Positions 48,651 through 61,151 of a stretch of 64,000 nucleotides of DNA are shown here, piece by piece (within the stretch, counting starts at the first letter, position 1; the number at the start of each line of letters is the position of its first letter). The position numbers were made by a program, and so were the translations under genes. The notes under the pieces are model-generated. The model had not been told where the DNA came from and did not search any database. It saw only the letters and a list, made by a program, of their open reading frames with translations. This DNA is from Dryomyza anilis (Eukaryota; Arthropoda; Insecta; Diptera; Dryomyzidae), in assembly GCA_951804985.1 (NCBI GenBank), contig OX638130.1, forward strand, positions 128,539,593 to 128,603,592, given 5' to 3'.

Positions 48651-49299
48651 GCCTTTATAACAAAACCAATATCAAACCTTTTCATCGTCAAAAATTACAC
48701 AATAAAAATCAGATATATTTCTCATTTGAAACAGAATACATCGATCTTATAGTAGACGTCCGAGCATAGTACAAAAAAGTCGAAGGGATTAACTCTGTAG
48801 AAAAACCTTAACTTTAAGTGCAATACAACTTTAAGAAGACAACATAAAATTAATCTTAAATCTAAATTCTATCCCTTTATTTTGATTTGAAATACTCGCG
48901 TCAATATTCGGCTGAATAAATAATTAAAAGTTGTTCGCTACATTCGGAAATGGAGGACTGAACCAATAGACTCAAGTCGGTTCAATAAATTTTAATATTA
49001 GAGATATTACCGAAAAAGTAATTTGACATAAAACTACTTTTGGGATATGTCAATAAGGTATTTCGTTTCCATGAAACGAATTACCTTATTGAGGTGGTTT
49101 TGAGGAGAATGTAAACGATTTGTAAATTAAGGAAAAGTACATATTTAGTATTTTTGTAAAAACCTCAATCAAAAAATTCTATCATGTAGTGCTACTACTT
49201 TAAAATTTTTATTGAGTGTCAACCACTCTGCGTTTTAAATACAATTATAATAATGCGAAAGGACTGTTCCAGAAATGAAAAGTAATGACCAAGTGAAAG
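48651..49299. other. Unassigned AT-rich stretch
   Basis: Nothing recognised except a short hairpin, ATAAGGTATTTCGTTTCC / GGAAACGAATTACCTTAT-like, near 49052-49090. Confidence 0.4.
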
Positions 49300-49446
49300 A
49301 GGTGCAGGATATATGGTCAACCAATATCTTCTATCAAACGAAGAACTGTCCAAGCCATTGGTAGAAATCTTCAAAGTCCACTATAACATTGAAAATGGCT
49401 ATTGGCAGCGACGATATTTTTGTATATGGAATCGATTAATCAAATT
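49300..49446. repeat. 147-bp repeat; copy 2
   Basis: Copy of 47261-47399 with 12 more bases. One frame is open throughout and looks protein-like (for example LSNEELSKPLVEIFKVHYN). Origin unknown. Confidence 0.75.
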
Positions 49447-49477
49447 GTTTAATTAATTGATTAATTAAGATATCTTT

Positions 49478-49633
49478 TAGGGCTGTGCGATTAATCGATA
49501 AAGAAAATTGTTTGAATAATCAAATTCTGATTAATTGATTAATCAAAATTGTCGATTAATTAGAACATTGATAAATCAATTAATTTTCAATTTATCCAAA
49601 TTCTGATTAATAATTTGATTAATTGCAGCCCTA
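49478..49633. mobile_element. Low-complexity GATTAAT MITE
   Basis: The ends TAGGGCTGTGCGATTAATC and, inverted, TAGGGCTGCAATTAATC bracket an interior made of GATTAATTGATTAATC-type repeats. 156 bp. Confidence 0.65.
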
Positions 49634-50273
49634 ATATTTGTATATGAATAAAATAAGAATAATACATATTTTTAAAATTTACTTTAAAGCTTATCTAGTA
49701 GACGCCGTAACAAGAGACCAGAGACACTGAGAGATTCAATCACTCCACCATCATCACTTTCTACAAAATAATAAATACTTACAGAACATAATAAAAAATG
49801 TGTATGCAAAAATATGTAACTTAATTTAAAGGGAATCAAATGATTTTTTTAATATAATTTTTGTAAACTTTAGCCGTATAAATTGATTTTTCCCTATTAC
49901 AAAGGAATCATTGTTCTCATTTGTAGCTTCTCAAAAACACATTAGAATTTGCAGTAATTTGCTTAATTATAAATTTCAATTATTAATCAGTCTTTATCAT
50001 CTGAGAGTCAGAATATCTAAAGTTAGGCTTAAATTAACTCTTCAACATTATCTTAAAACGATGACTAGATCGACGACTAGCAATGTTTTAACCTAGATTA
50101 GTCTCTTTTTTAGTATTTTCAAAATGTTTATGTATTCTCGGTGAAGTATTAATTAAAATGTGATGATAGGATCGACTTACATACATGATTTTGAACAGCA
50201 ATAAGAAGGAAGACGAATTGATTGCCCTGCGTAAAGGCGTTGATATCGCAATATGTTCTGAAAATCGTAATTC
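49634..50273. other. 3' flank of the poly(A) polymerase gene
   Basis: AT-rich. No canonical AATAAA is obvious on the minus strand immediately after the stop, so the 3' end is not located. A plus frame from 50185 (41 codons) is probably chance. Confidence 0.4.
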
Positions 50274-53200
50274 TCATGAAATAAGCGCCGTCAAATTGTT
50301 GTTGTGATTGTTATTTGCGCTGCTGCTATTGTTGTTGTTGTTATTATTATTATTACTGGACTTGTATTTTAGCTCATTGTCGCTGCGCTTGTCCAAGTCC
50401 TTTGCTTCAGGCTGTACTGCAACTGCGGCCAAATCGTTGTCGGCATTGGCATTGGTTTTTGTGGCAAGTTGTTCTTGTGCACTTAATGTTGATACTGTTG
50501 CCTGCAGTTCAATGGGTAGCGGCGAAAAAACTGCATTTAAATCCAGTGATTCCTGAAGAACGCGCCACGAAGCAACAAAAACCGCCTTAACGCGCTCGAA
50601 CGTTTCGAAATCATACACGGAACGTGCGGTATTTGTTAAATCGAAAGGCTCTGCAACAAGCCAAAAGTTAAGTAGGCACGAGACTTTCAAATACAACGAA
50701 TTATTCAACATACCTTCGATGCACAACTCCTTCCATTGATGAATGTCGTTCTTTAAGGACTTTGCTTGGCGGCAGACATTAATGGACATTAAACCACCGG
50801 TTCGTATCGATATAGCGTATTGTGTATAACTGCATAGAAAAACAAATAATGGCTTAGATTGCAATTCGTCAGACTGCAGAGCATTGCGGAAAACTTACTC
50901 GAAGCAACTATAGTATTCCAAAAAATTCAAAAACAGCTGGCCAATCGATTGCCTATTCTTCGACTCATATGGCCCAATTGTTTCGTTCATATCAACGTAT
51001 CCAAAATCATTCGAACGCAACTGCCATCAATAAAATATATATTTATTAAATTATTTTGAGAACTTACTGTGGCTTGTCACTCACCAGCGGAAACTTATCC
51101 GGAAACATGTCATGCAGACAGGGCAACACAGCTGGACTCACGGCGTACTGCAGAAAATGTATGACCATCAACACCAGCGAATAGCTCGATATCGTCATAT
51201 TCTTGGCATTATTAATGTTGTGATATTGCGCCCACAGTTTGGTCACAAGCACCAGCGGACGTAGTCGCCAATCGACTAGAAAAAAAAAAAAAAACAATTT
51301 ATAAAATATATTTTTAAAACTCATAACTCTTTCACACTTACGCTGTGAGTAGCAGTAGAGTAGATGTGTGTTTTTAATGCCAACACAATTGTTAAAATTC
51401 AGATCCACTTCCAACTGATGAATGCGATCGCGAAAACGCAATATGGGCACCTTGGCCTCGATCAAATTGAAAGTCTCAAATTCTCCTGGAAAAAACAGTT
51501 TAAATGTTAGCATTGTGCAGATCAAAGAGAAGTATCAACAATTTAGCAAACACAAGTTTACTGCTCAACTAAACCGTCTCAACTAAATATGCTCAGTCTC
51601 AGAATTGTCCAGCAAGCTGCCTTTTTTCAAAAACAGGTAGCTTTAACTGTCGTCCTATCTACCTAATATTGGCATTACACAACCCAATAATTGACAACAC
51701 ATGAAATAAATATGGAAAAGCGCATAATATGTGTTAAGACTTGGTTACTCACCCGATTTACTGAGACAATCACGCAATACTGTCAAATTGAACAGTGCCT
51801 CCATGCGGGGATCAATGCTAGAGGCGCTACGCGAAACCAAACACATGTCCACGTCCGAGGTGTCCGCACCAAAGCCGGAAATAGTCGAACCGACTAAGTA
51901 CAAACCATAGCGAGGATAAGCATTCTGAAAGTAGATATTAAACATTGTTAAAATAATATCAAAAAAAAAAAACAAGAACGAATTAAATGTAAAAATTAAA
52001 ATTTTAATATTTCGTCATTATTGTGTATTCAACAAATACACGGGATTTGATTACTTTTAGCCAAAATTCAACAGCTGCTATCTGGAATTATTAGAAAATT
52101 AAATACTCATCATATCCCTACTACCACAAAACCTTTTCGATCATTTGAATGTTACGTAAATTGCTTTGAATATTACGTACATAGAAATTATTATTGAACC
52201 AACATATGGGACTCTATTTGACATATTTCCACTAGGTTTATTATTAATTTTCAATAAAAAAAGGTACATATTTAAAAATAAAATATTATTTTTAATTTTA
52301 ACAAAATACCTCGGTTATTTTTATGTTCTATTAGGTCCACGTAACTGAATAGTCTCATTTTCAAATTAAACTTAGTTTAAACTAGATTTAATTTTGTCTA
52401 TAGTCGAATATATAGTATAATATTTATTTAACAAATATTTAAAATGTGATATTTAATGATTTTTAGTTGTTTATCTGTCTGTAAAATTAAAAGATATTTG
52501 TGCCATTTACTGACGAGAGGTAGCGTCGCATAGAAAAATGTTTTCTATCAAAAAGAGGTTGGCAGTCGCTTGGGATCGAACCGGGGACCTTTCGGCTCGT
52601 AGTCGAACGCACTAACAAGACGAGCTACCGACGCTACTAAGGAATAAAATTGTCCGTTACATATCTTCCCATAATGTGCTATTGCAAGATTCAAATTAAA
52701 AAAATTTGATCATAGTAGCTCTGAATTAAATGGCAGAAATAATTTGTGTCAGTTATAGTCAATACAAAATTTATTTAACGCGAAAATGGCAAACGAAGTG
52801 GAAGTGAGAGAAAATATAATTAAAATTTTTCAAAAACAACCTAGTTGGTCTTTTAAAAAAATTGCCAAGGAGGGGGCAATTTTAGGGGCTAACCCTAAGA
52901 CCATTTCTCGCGTTATCAACCGCTTTAAGGAAGACCTGAGTATTGATCGGAAAAAAGGTTCTGGTAAAAAAAAAGGCCCACATGATCGTGAAAAGTCGAA
53001 GAAGGTTGTGAATATTTTAAAGAAAGATCCAAGCATATCCGGAAGGAAATTGGCGAGAAAGGCGGATTGCTCAGAATCTTTCGTGCGCAGGACTAAGAAA
53101 GAAGCTGGGTTGAAGACGTGCAAGGTCCAAAAAGTTCTGGATAGAAATGCCGTCAAGTATGAAACCGCAAAACAACGAGCTAAAAAGCTGAACCAAGATT

Positions 53201-56200
53201 TTTTAAAAAAAATTCGATTGCTGCATAATGGACGACGAAACTTATGTTTTAGCGGACTTTTCTCAGCTACCTGGGCAGTAATTTTATACAGCCGATTCTC
53301 GAGGAAATGTCGCTGAAAAATTCAAATCAAAAAAAATGACAAAATTCCCAAAGAAATTCCTTGTTTGGCAGGCAATTTGCAGTTGTAGAAAAAGGAGCAG
53401 CTCATTCGTGACATCGGGTACAATTAATAGCTAAATATATGTGAAGGAATGCTTGCAAAAGAGATTGCTTCCATTTTTACGCCAACATGAAGTGTGCAAA
53501 TTTTTTGGCCTGACCTCGCTTCATGTCACTACAGCAAAACGGCCTTAGAGTGGATCCAACAAAATGCAGTGATTTTGGTGCCTAGAGAAGCCAATCCACC
53601 AAACTGTCCAGAACTCAGGCCGATTGAGAGATACTGAGCTTTAGTAAAAAGGGAGATGAACAACAAAAACAGTGACCAAAGCCTTCAAGACTTTAAAAGA
53701 AAGTGGTCTTCAGCAGCTGTGAGGGTGTCGGACACTACCATTACAACATTAATGAAGGGGTTCCGGAAAAATTAAAATTTTTAATAAAAAATATTAATTT
53801 CTGGTTTTTTATATTTTTTTTTTTAAATCTAAAAATAATTTGCAAAATAAAATATTTTATTCTATAAAAATTCGATTACTAGATTTCTAGATTTTTTCAT
53901 TTTTGTAGCGGACAATTTTATTCAACGCAGTTTTAAAAATGTGAAAAAGCTTAATCTAGGTTTAAATATACACTGAAAAACTGGCCCTAAATTTAGTAAA
54001 ATAATATATTTTTTTAATTGTTATTGGAAATTTTGAAATTCACTTTTTTTTGAATTTTTTTGGATTTTATTGATTTTTGTACAATTTTTAGGAAATATAT
54101 TTGTGGTTTTCAGAGTACGATTTATTTTGTGAAAATTTAAGAATTTGATATGAACCACCAAATCGAAAAAAATTATTAGGACCACTGCTGGATGTAATCT
54201 CTAGAGGAGTTGATACTAAAATGATTCATATTTACCAACAAAGCCAACATACTTATAAGCCAACATAGGCCTTTATGTAGATCCAAATAATTTAATGATA
54301 TAAATAGCTACACGCTGCAAAAAAAAGGGCTCTCCCCAACATAATTTTGCAGGCATTACATATATCTTTGGAGCTTTGTGCAAACAAAAGTATTTTTTCA
54401 TTTTCCAACATTACTATAATAACAGCCAAACATATTTTGGTTTTCGTTCAAACATATTTATGTTCAGAATGAATAATTTTCGGCGTTCTTGCAAACATAT
54501 ATATGTTTGAATGTGAAAAACATTTTATTTACATGTAAACATATTTATGTTTACATTTAATTTTAATGTAAAATAGTAAATTTAGTGCTAATATCTTCTT
54601 TACACAATATTCGTTTTTTCCCCTTTTTAAATTACATTTTTTTTTATTTATATATTCTCTAATTATAAACTTAAATTTTTATTTTTTTTATTACACTTAT
54701 TTTATTTATACTTAATAATTTGATTTCCATCTATTGTTCCTATTTTGAGTTCAGTGATTTACGGATAAATTGGATATTTTACAAGCAGCCACTATCTGGT
54801 ATTAACTGTAATTGGCGGTACTTAAACAAATTCTTCCACCAAAAAGAACTTTTGAACTATATGAAAAGTATTAATGTGAGTGTTACTGAGTGCTAAAAGT
54901 ATGCAACGTTGTTATTTAATTGTGACTTCGTAATGCGAAACATACATATAATCAAAATAATGCTATTATTTTGAAATTCGTTCTCACCCAGTAACAATCA
55001 CGAATAACCAAATACATATAATTCAAAGAACTTTTTATTGACGTTGGGTGTGTTAAATAGCAGAAATATCAAACATACATATATTAATATCTGATGAAAA
55101 ATACATATTTCTACAGAAACATTAATATAGTAAATTCATGTAAATCCGCGATTAAAGCAATTTATGTTTAAATATCGTATAATAATATTACAATCTGAAT
55201 AACATAATAATGCAATTCAGTTATAATGTAATTAGATATTACTCCCTATATTTATATGGTGATTTCGAATTACGTTATAATTACATTCGAGCATATTCAA
55301 ACAAATCTTTTCTATCCCCGTAGATGTAGTCTCCGAAACTATAGATTTTTAAAGCGGTAGACTTTGATTGAATCTATTAGGTTCAGAAGAGTTGTCCTGT
55401 TATAAAGACGACATTCAAAATAGATTTGATCAGGCACTTAGGCCGTACACAGTTCGCTATGATATTTATCGTCAGCTGTCATCGTTAAGAATTTCCCGAA
55501 AATTGTCGATACGATAGCGTTTAAAATTTGTTGTTAAAAATCTTTCCCAATTTATTTGTGTACATAAAATGCATTAGAAGTTAGGGAATCACTTTTTTAA
55601 TAAAGACAATTGTGGGTAGATAGCGATATCGAATATCGCTTTCTACACGTTATGGAGTTACGGAATCGCGCTACAGATCCAAGACGGTGAATTTTTTCCA
55701 CAAAGTATGTTTTAACCAAAGGTTTTACAGCAGTTCTTGTCAGCGAAACTTTAAAAACCAAAAAATCTTATTGAAATTATTTTATTTATAAAAAATCAAA
55801 TAAAATTTATTAAAATTTGAAGTCAAATTCTAATCTTTGTCTAACATTTACATAGTTTATATTGTTTCTATTTGTTTGTATTAAAAATATAAAATTTTAT
55901 ATATTGATAAAATGTTTGTTTTTACAACGTGTATTAATTTCACAAACTTTTTAAACTATAACACATACATGAAAATATTTTCACTATAAACATTTATTTT
56001 AATATGTATACGTTCGGTCGACTCAGAGTCTACTTACACACTGACTTCTGCAAACGTTTCAAATTTTAATTTGCCACTTGAAAATATGTGTAGTAAAGGG
56101 CATTATCAAGAAGAGCTGAATAAGTTTGTTTTTGATGTGATAAAACGGCTAGTTAAATGGATATTAAATAACATATGTAGTTCATATAGAGGTTCATATG

Positions 56201-59200
56201 TTCATTCCAGATTTCTGTTGTGTGTTGTGTAAAATTTGTGGCAGAATAAATTTTAAATGAAACCAAATTATGAAGTGCAATTCGATAATTCAAAGTGTTT
56301 TAAAATATATCAAAAAAAATTTTAAAGCTGATATTAAAATATGTATAAAAAATAAATTGAAATTAAATTATTTTATTTTCGATTGGAAAATTAGAATTGG
56401 ACGAAGCATTGCTAAGAAATAGGAAATCTTTCACTCCAAATACTAGTATTGGATCAGTTTTTAGACCCTACATTATGCGTGTAAAGATATATTCAGTTTG
56501 GTCATCTATTTGTAAAACCCTCAAGGAGACGTAACCGTTATGGAAAAGCACATATATTCATTACATTTCTAGTAAATTAAGCGATGTCCATCTGTCTGTT
56601 TAAATCACGATTATGGAAACACGAATTGAATTAGATCAATGAAACTTACAATTTAGATTATTTGTATATCTACGCGGTCTGGTATTGAAAATTGGCGTGA
56701 TCGTGACCTTTGGCTTATGTTTCGCCTATTTTTCTACAAATACCTCATATAACTCTCAATCTACGGAAATTTTTAGAGACTGAAGAGAACTTTTTTATTT
56801 TTAATAAATCTCTTTGTTTTATGGTAAAAACACATAAAAATGTTTCTCTGACGATCCGAGTTTTAGTGATCTTCGGTACACCTAAAACGCATAAAATGGA
56901 TTTTAAAATTTAAAATGCTATTTATGATCATCAATAAAAACCGACAATTGACGAGTTAGATTGTCGATTTAGAAACGACTGATATTATTCAGGTGAAATT
57001 TATTTCGAATGAAACGAAGTCGAACGAACAAAATAAAGAACTGAGAATTTTGGTATCAACTCGAGAATTGGGTCCCTGATCGTTCTATGATAAATAAAAA
57101 AATTAATCATCAGTTCCCGATTTTAACCTTATAATAATTTCTACTACACCATTTCCAAGTGTAATTCAGAAATATTCAATTTATATTTAAAATACATCAA
57201 TTGTAATTCAGAAATTCCATTTGAAATTAAAACATGTCAATTGTATTTCAAAATTCCAATTCATTTTCAGGATAATTTAGTGATATTCATAACGTTCCAT
57301 TTGAAATTCAGAAAATATCAATTGAAATTAATAATTTTTCCATTTGGAATTCAGGATTGATATTTTCTGCATTTCAAATGGATTATGAATATCAATTGAT
57401 ATTTTTTGAATTACAATAGATGACTCTTTCAAATGGAATTTCTGAATTTCAATTATGTGAAAAAAAAAAACATCTACAACGTAACAGAAAACAGTCATAA
57501 AATAAATAGTTCATGTTACCTTTATAATTATATACAAATATCGCCAGAGCCGCATTTTTTGCTTGAAGGTCTCTTCGGTCTGCTGGTAGCTGATGAACTT
57601 GCTCCAAATGCCCTGCGACAATAGATCCCACTTGGAGTTGCTGAGCAGTGTGCTGGGCGCCTCTTTCGCTTCGATGAGATGCGCTCGCGCCAGAAAACGA
57701 TCTGGTGGCGTATGGGAGAAGAAATCGTGCGCCGAAGATGACGACGATGAGCGCAGATGCTGCGCGCTACCGTACAACAAGTTGTGCTGCTGAAACGAGT
57801 GCTGCAGCTGTTGTTGCTGCTGTTGCTGGCTGCGTCCGCGCAGGCGCAATGTGCTCGAGGCGGAGCTGAGCTGCGAATTGCGTTGCAAAGTGGAGGTGGA
57901 CAGCGACAACTGACTACAAACATATTTTTATTAAAAGCATTGAAACCTGTCGCAAAAAGGCATCAAGTGTCGCACTTACCTGCGCTTTATTTGGGCTCCA
58001 TGTACCGCCTGCTGTTCCAGCAACTGTTGTTGCTGCTGCTGCGGTTCGTCGCGTTCACTGAGGCGCGGCGACAGCGAGGCTGTCGATGAGGCACACGACG
58101 GCACCGTCAACATGTTGGAGGCAGTCGAAGTGTACAAAAAGTTCGAGTGCTGCAAACTACTGGGCGATGGGCTCCAGTAGCCACTGCTCACGGTTGGCAA
58201 ACCGGCGGCGGCGGCAGCAGCCACATTCAAGTGATCGCCAGAGGTGAAGTAAAACTGTTGCTGCTGCTGTGGCGGCGGTTGTCGTAGCGAGTGCGCATGT
58301 AACGCGTTTACTTCATCCTCCGCGTAGCTGTTGGCGGGCGGCATATTGAGCAAAGAGACGACGCCATTGCGATAGTGCGCCTGTGTCTGCGGTGACAGAT
58401 GCGGCGGCTGACCGCTGAACTGCGGCGCAAAATGTTGCTGCTGCTGTGGTTGCTGCAGCGAAAACGTGTAGGCAAAGTCGATGGGACTCTGCAGCAGCTG
58501 TTGTGTCGCATTATCCGGCGCAGATGAGGCCGATGTAGTCGACGAAGCGGACGAAGAAGAAGACAGCGATGTGGATTTCAGCTGATTGTACTTTTGCCGC
58601 TGCAACTGCTGCTGTTGCTGTTGATGCTGCTGCGACAATGTTGTTGAGTGCGTGGAAGAGGCATCCGAGTCGTAGTCATTGCCAGCAATGAGCGAGTTGG
58701 TATTGGACGTGGTAACGGATGTGCATAGCAGCGACTCAGCTGCAGCGGCGGCGGTAGTAGCTTCGTCCAGTTGGGCGCAACAAATAATGGAGGCAGGCGG
58801 CGGTGGTGGTGGCGGCGTCGGAGTGGGCGAAGGCGTTCCGACACGCAGTGGCGGCGGCAGCATCTTTTTGGTGTTGTTCAGAAAATGTTGCTGCTGTGAA
58901 AAGTGATAACGATTGTTGTTGTTGGAATGCTGGTGCTGTTGCTGCTGACAAGGCGTGGGCGAGCTGTTGGGGCTGCAAGAGCGCGAACTATTGCCGCGCG
59001 CAGCTGCTCCCGTGCTGCTCGTCGCAGGCACTGCCACCGCATCGGTGGTAACATACGTCAGATTGTAGTAGTTCTGATGCTGTGGCGTGGAGGGCGTATT
59101 GTTGGAAACATGCGGCTGATGCTGATGGTGATGCTGCATTCGATTTGTGCGATGCGAGGCGGGCATATGCGCTTTGGAGGGCAGCGTCTCTATGGCCAGA

Positions 59201-60387
59201 TTCAGCTTAGCGGACGACAACTTATGCGACTGACGCGCAGCGAACGTTGAAGTGCCTGATGTTTGCGAAGATATCGATGAAGCGGACGAGTTGGAGGAGG
59301 ACGACGAACATGAGGAAGTGGAGCTGGAAGCATAGCTGGTTTTCTTGTTATTGTTATTTTGTTGCGCATAGGATTGTTGCGACTGCTGGCTGTTGCCATT
59401 GCTCAACGACAGCTGTTGCTGACGCGCATGTTGCTGACTGCTGCCGTGGTAGTTGTGATACGACGGCGGCCGATGCAGGCCGCCGTTCCGCGCATTGCTC
59501 TCGTCCACGGCATTGTAGGCATGTTGCAGCGATGTGTAGTTGTGCTGTTGCTGCTGGTGATGTTGTTGCTGCTGCTGTTGAAACTGCTGATAGTAGTTTT
59601 GATAGCGCGGCTGCGCGGTATAATGCGGCGTCTCGTAGCTGTTACCATGGTTCAGACTGAGGCTGCCGCCTCCACCGCTGCTGCTGCTCCCCGCAATGCT
59701 GTCGGCCAGATCCTTTTGCATAAATGAGGCGATTGTCAGCTGCTGCGGCTGATGATGATGATGGTGATGATGATGTAAGTGATTGTGGTGCTGTTGCTGC
59801 TGATAATGCGCAGACATATAACGCGGCTGCCTGGACGCAGCGGACCCATTGTTGTAGTTGTACGTGGCGCGCGTTGGCGATGCAGAGGCGCTTTGACTTT
59901 GACTCTGAAGCTGGCTGCTGTTATTATTGCTGTTGCTGTAAGTGTTGGCTTTAAGAGCAGCCATATTTGCAGCGCCGGTCATTTGCACACCGACCGAATG
60001 CAGAAAATCTAAAGTGTAGGAGTTGGGCGATGGCGGTGTCGAGCACTGATTGGCGTTAGTTGTAGCTGCGCTTGATGTTGTCGATGATGATGATGTTGTT
60101 GCTGCTGCGGCAGCTACTGCTGAGACGGCATTTGTTGCAGCTTTAGCGGTGGCGGCTGCTGTGCCTCCTGCTGTGGTCGTCGTTGATGCAGCTGTTGCTG
60201 TTGAATTGCTGCTGTTGCTAGTTGTTGTTGCTGCTGCTGTCGCTAATGCCGTGGTCATCGCTGAGGTAGTGTTGGTGGCGGCAGCAGCAATGCCTTTAGC
60301 GTTATATTGCTGGAACTTGAGCGCTGTTGTTGCCGCTGTAGTCTTATTGCCAACCGCATGCAGTAGATAAGCGTCGCTGTTTGAATA
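50274..60387 (-). CDS. GLD2/Wispy-type cytoplasmic poly(A) polymerase (5' end not seen)
   Basis: Exons on the minus strand: 60387-57980, 57913-57520, 51924-51753, 51485-51342, 51275-51085, 51020-50899, 50829-50714 and 50650-50274. All are GT-AG, giving 1308 in-frame codons with the TGA stop. The first visible exon starts at an acceptor and is open before the first ATG (60258), so the protein begins upstream. About 800 residues are Ser/Thr/Ala/Gln/Asn/His-rich. A conserved helical block (WDLLSQGIWSKFISYQQTEE) leads into the nucleotidyltransferase. GSTISGFGADTSDVDMCL gives the first two catalytic Asp, and LEVDLNFNN the third. The PAP-associated domain ends with EPFDLTNTARSVYD, typical of GLD2. 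There is no RNA-binding domain, as in other GLD2 proteins, which rely on partner proteins. The enzyme lengthens poly(A) tails of stored mRNAs in the germline. Drosophila has two paralogues (wisp, Gld2) and I cannot tell which this is. Confidence 0.92.
52505..52637 (-). mobile_element. tRNA-derived SINE, 5' part
   Basis: On the minus strand GCGTCGGTAGCTCGTCTTG gives box A and GGTCCCCGGTTCGATCCC box B, followed by the start of the SINE body (TAGAAAACATTTTTCTATGC). The body stops early, so only the head half is present. It abuts the mariner element. Confidence 0.7.
52642..53923 (+). mobile_element. Tc1/mariner element, degraded
   Basis: The ends GAATAAAATTGTCCGTTAC and, inverted, GAATAAAATTGTCCGCTAC bracket 1.28 kb with one mismatch. 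A transposase relic fills the middle. A flanking TA duplication could not be confirmed. Confidence 0.85.
52786..53775 (+). pseudogene. Tc1/mariner transposase, frameshifted
   Basis: The first 140 codons are intact. A paired helix-turn-helix DNA-binding region (PSWSFKKIAKEGAILGANPK; DPSISGRKLARKADCSESFV) is followed by KVQKVLDRNAVKYE. A frameshift lies near 53210, then MDDETYVLADFSQLPG (first catalytic Asp) and an in-frame stop. The second Asp region near 53510 is damaged. PPNCPELRPIERY gives the catalytic Glu, with a stop right after it. The whole would be about 330 residues, normal for the family. Inactive. Confidence 0.85.
57150..57460. repeat. Degenerate CCATTTGAAATTCAGAAA repeat
   Basis: Phrases CCATTTGAAATTCAGAAA and TCAATTGAAAT alternate about eight times, partly inverted in the right half (ATTTCAAATGGA). 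It may be a small fold-back element. Confidence 0.55.
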
Positions 60388-60927
60388 CTAATCAAAAAAC
60401 CAATATATATTTATTAAAATAGATTAAATATGAAACAATATAAAATAAATTTTATATTTAATAAGGTATATATGATACAGAGTATACAGAATATTTAATA
60501 TAGAAACGAAAATATAAATTGTATAATATACGAAATAAATAATAAAGAATATATTATTTAACAAACAAAATGAACATTTGAGAATACAGAATATAAGATA
60601 TCAAATTCAGAAATATTGAATATAAGCATCCACGACTCGACAATTGCCACAAACTATTGTGGCATATGTGTACCTTTTAAGTTACCTCTGACACAAGTGT
60701 TGCAAACTAATAATGTTTAGTCCCATAGAGGTGACTTAGTACATGTATGGAACATACGCAATAATATATCGCAATTCTGTGATATATAAGTCATACAATC
60801 CGATAATGGATATATATGATAATGGGCGGAGCTAACTTTGTTGTTATGACGTGGCAAATTATAATATGTATTATGTTCCATGTATGTGGCAAGTATAGAA
60901 TGAAGAACCTAATATGAGCATGTTTAT

Positions 60928-61151
60928 ATATCGTCGTTGTAGAACGAAAAGTCACCAAATACATTTTTATGGAAAACTTAATTTTCGAGTTTGTTGATTA
61001 ATATTATAAAAAGTAATTGATGCATTTTTAAAGTTGAAATATCAATTGATAGATTTACATTTTCTTATCAAGTGGTATTGAGATCATCAATTAAAAATTG
61101 ACAAGATATATAAAGATATTTGTAAATGAATATTTGGCATTTTGAAAATGT
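60928..61151. mobile_element. Truncated second copy of the 12437 MITE
   Basis: Begins ATATCGTCGTTGTAGAACG, then matches the 12437-12683 element read in the opposite direction, but lacks the far terminal repeat (it ends near GGCATTTTGAAAATGT). Confidence 0.8.

Larger units (their letters stand above)
51925..57519 (-). other. Large intron of the poly(A) polymerase gene
   Basis: 5.6 kb intron between the N-terminal linker and the catalytic domain. It holds a SINE head (52505-52637), a mariner relic (52642-53923) and a degenerate repeat (57150-57460). The rest (about 53924-57150) is AT-rich. Near 54480-54560 lie palindromic CAAACATATATATGTTTG words, and the frame at 56710-56913 is without content. 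Confidence 0.75.

Noticed and set aside
50185..50303. 41-codon plus-strand frame overlapping the polymerase stop codon
   Set aside because: It looks mildly protein-like but is short, overlaps the last exon antisense, and has no other evidence.
57757..60370. Plus-strand Ala/Val/Leu/Cys-rich frames
   Set aside because: They are antisense or off-frame readings of CAG/CAA repeats in the polymerase N-terminal exon.
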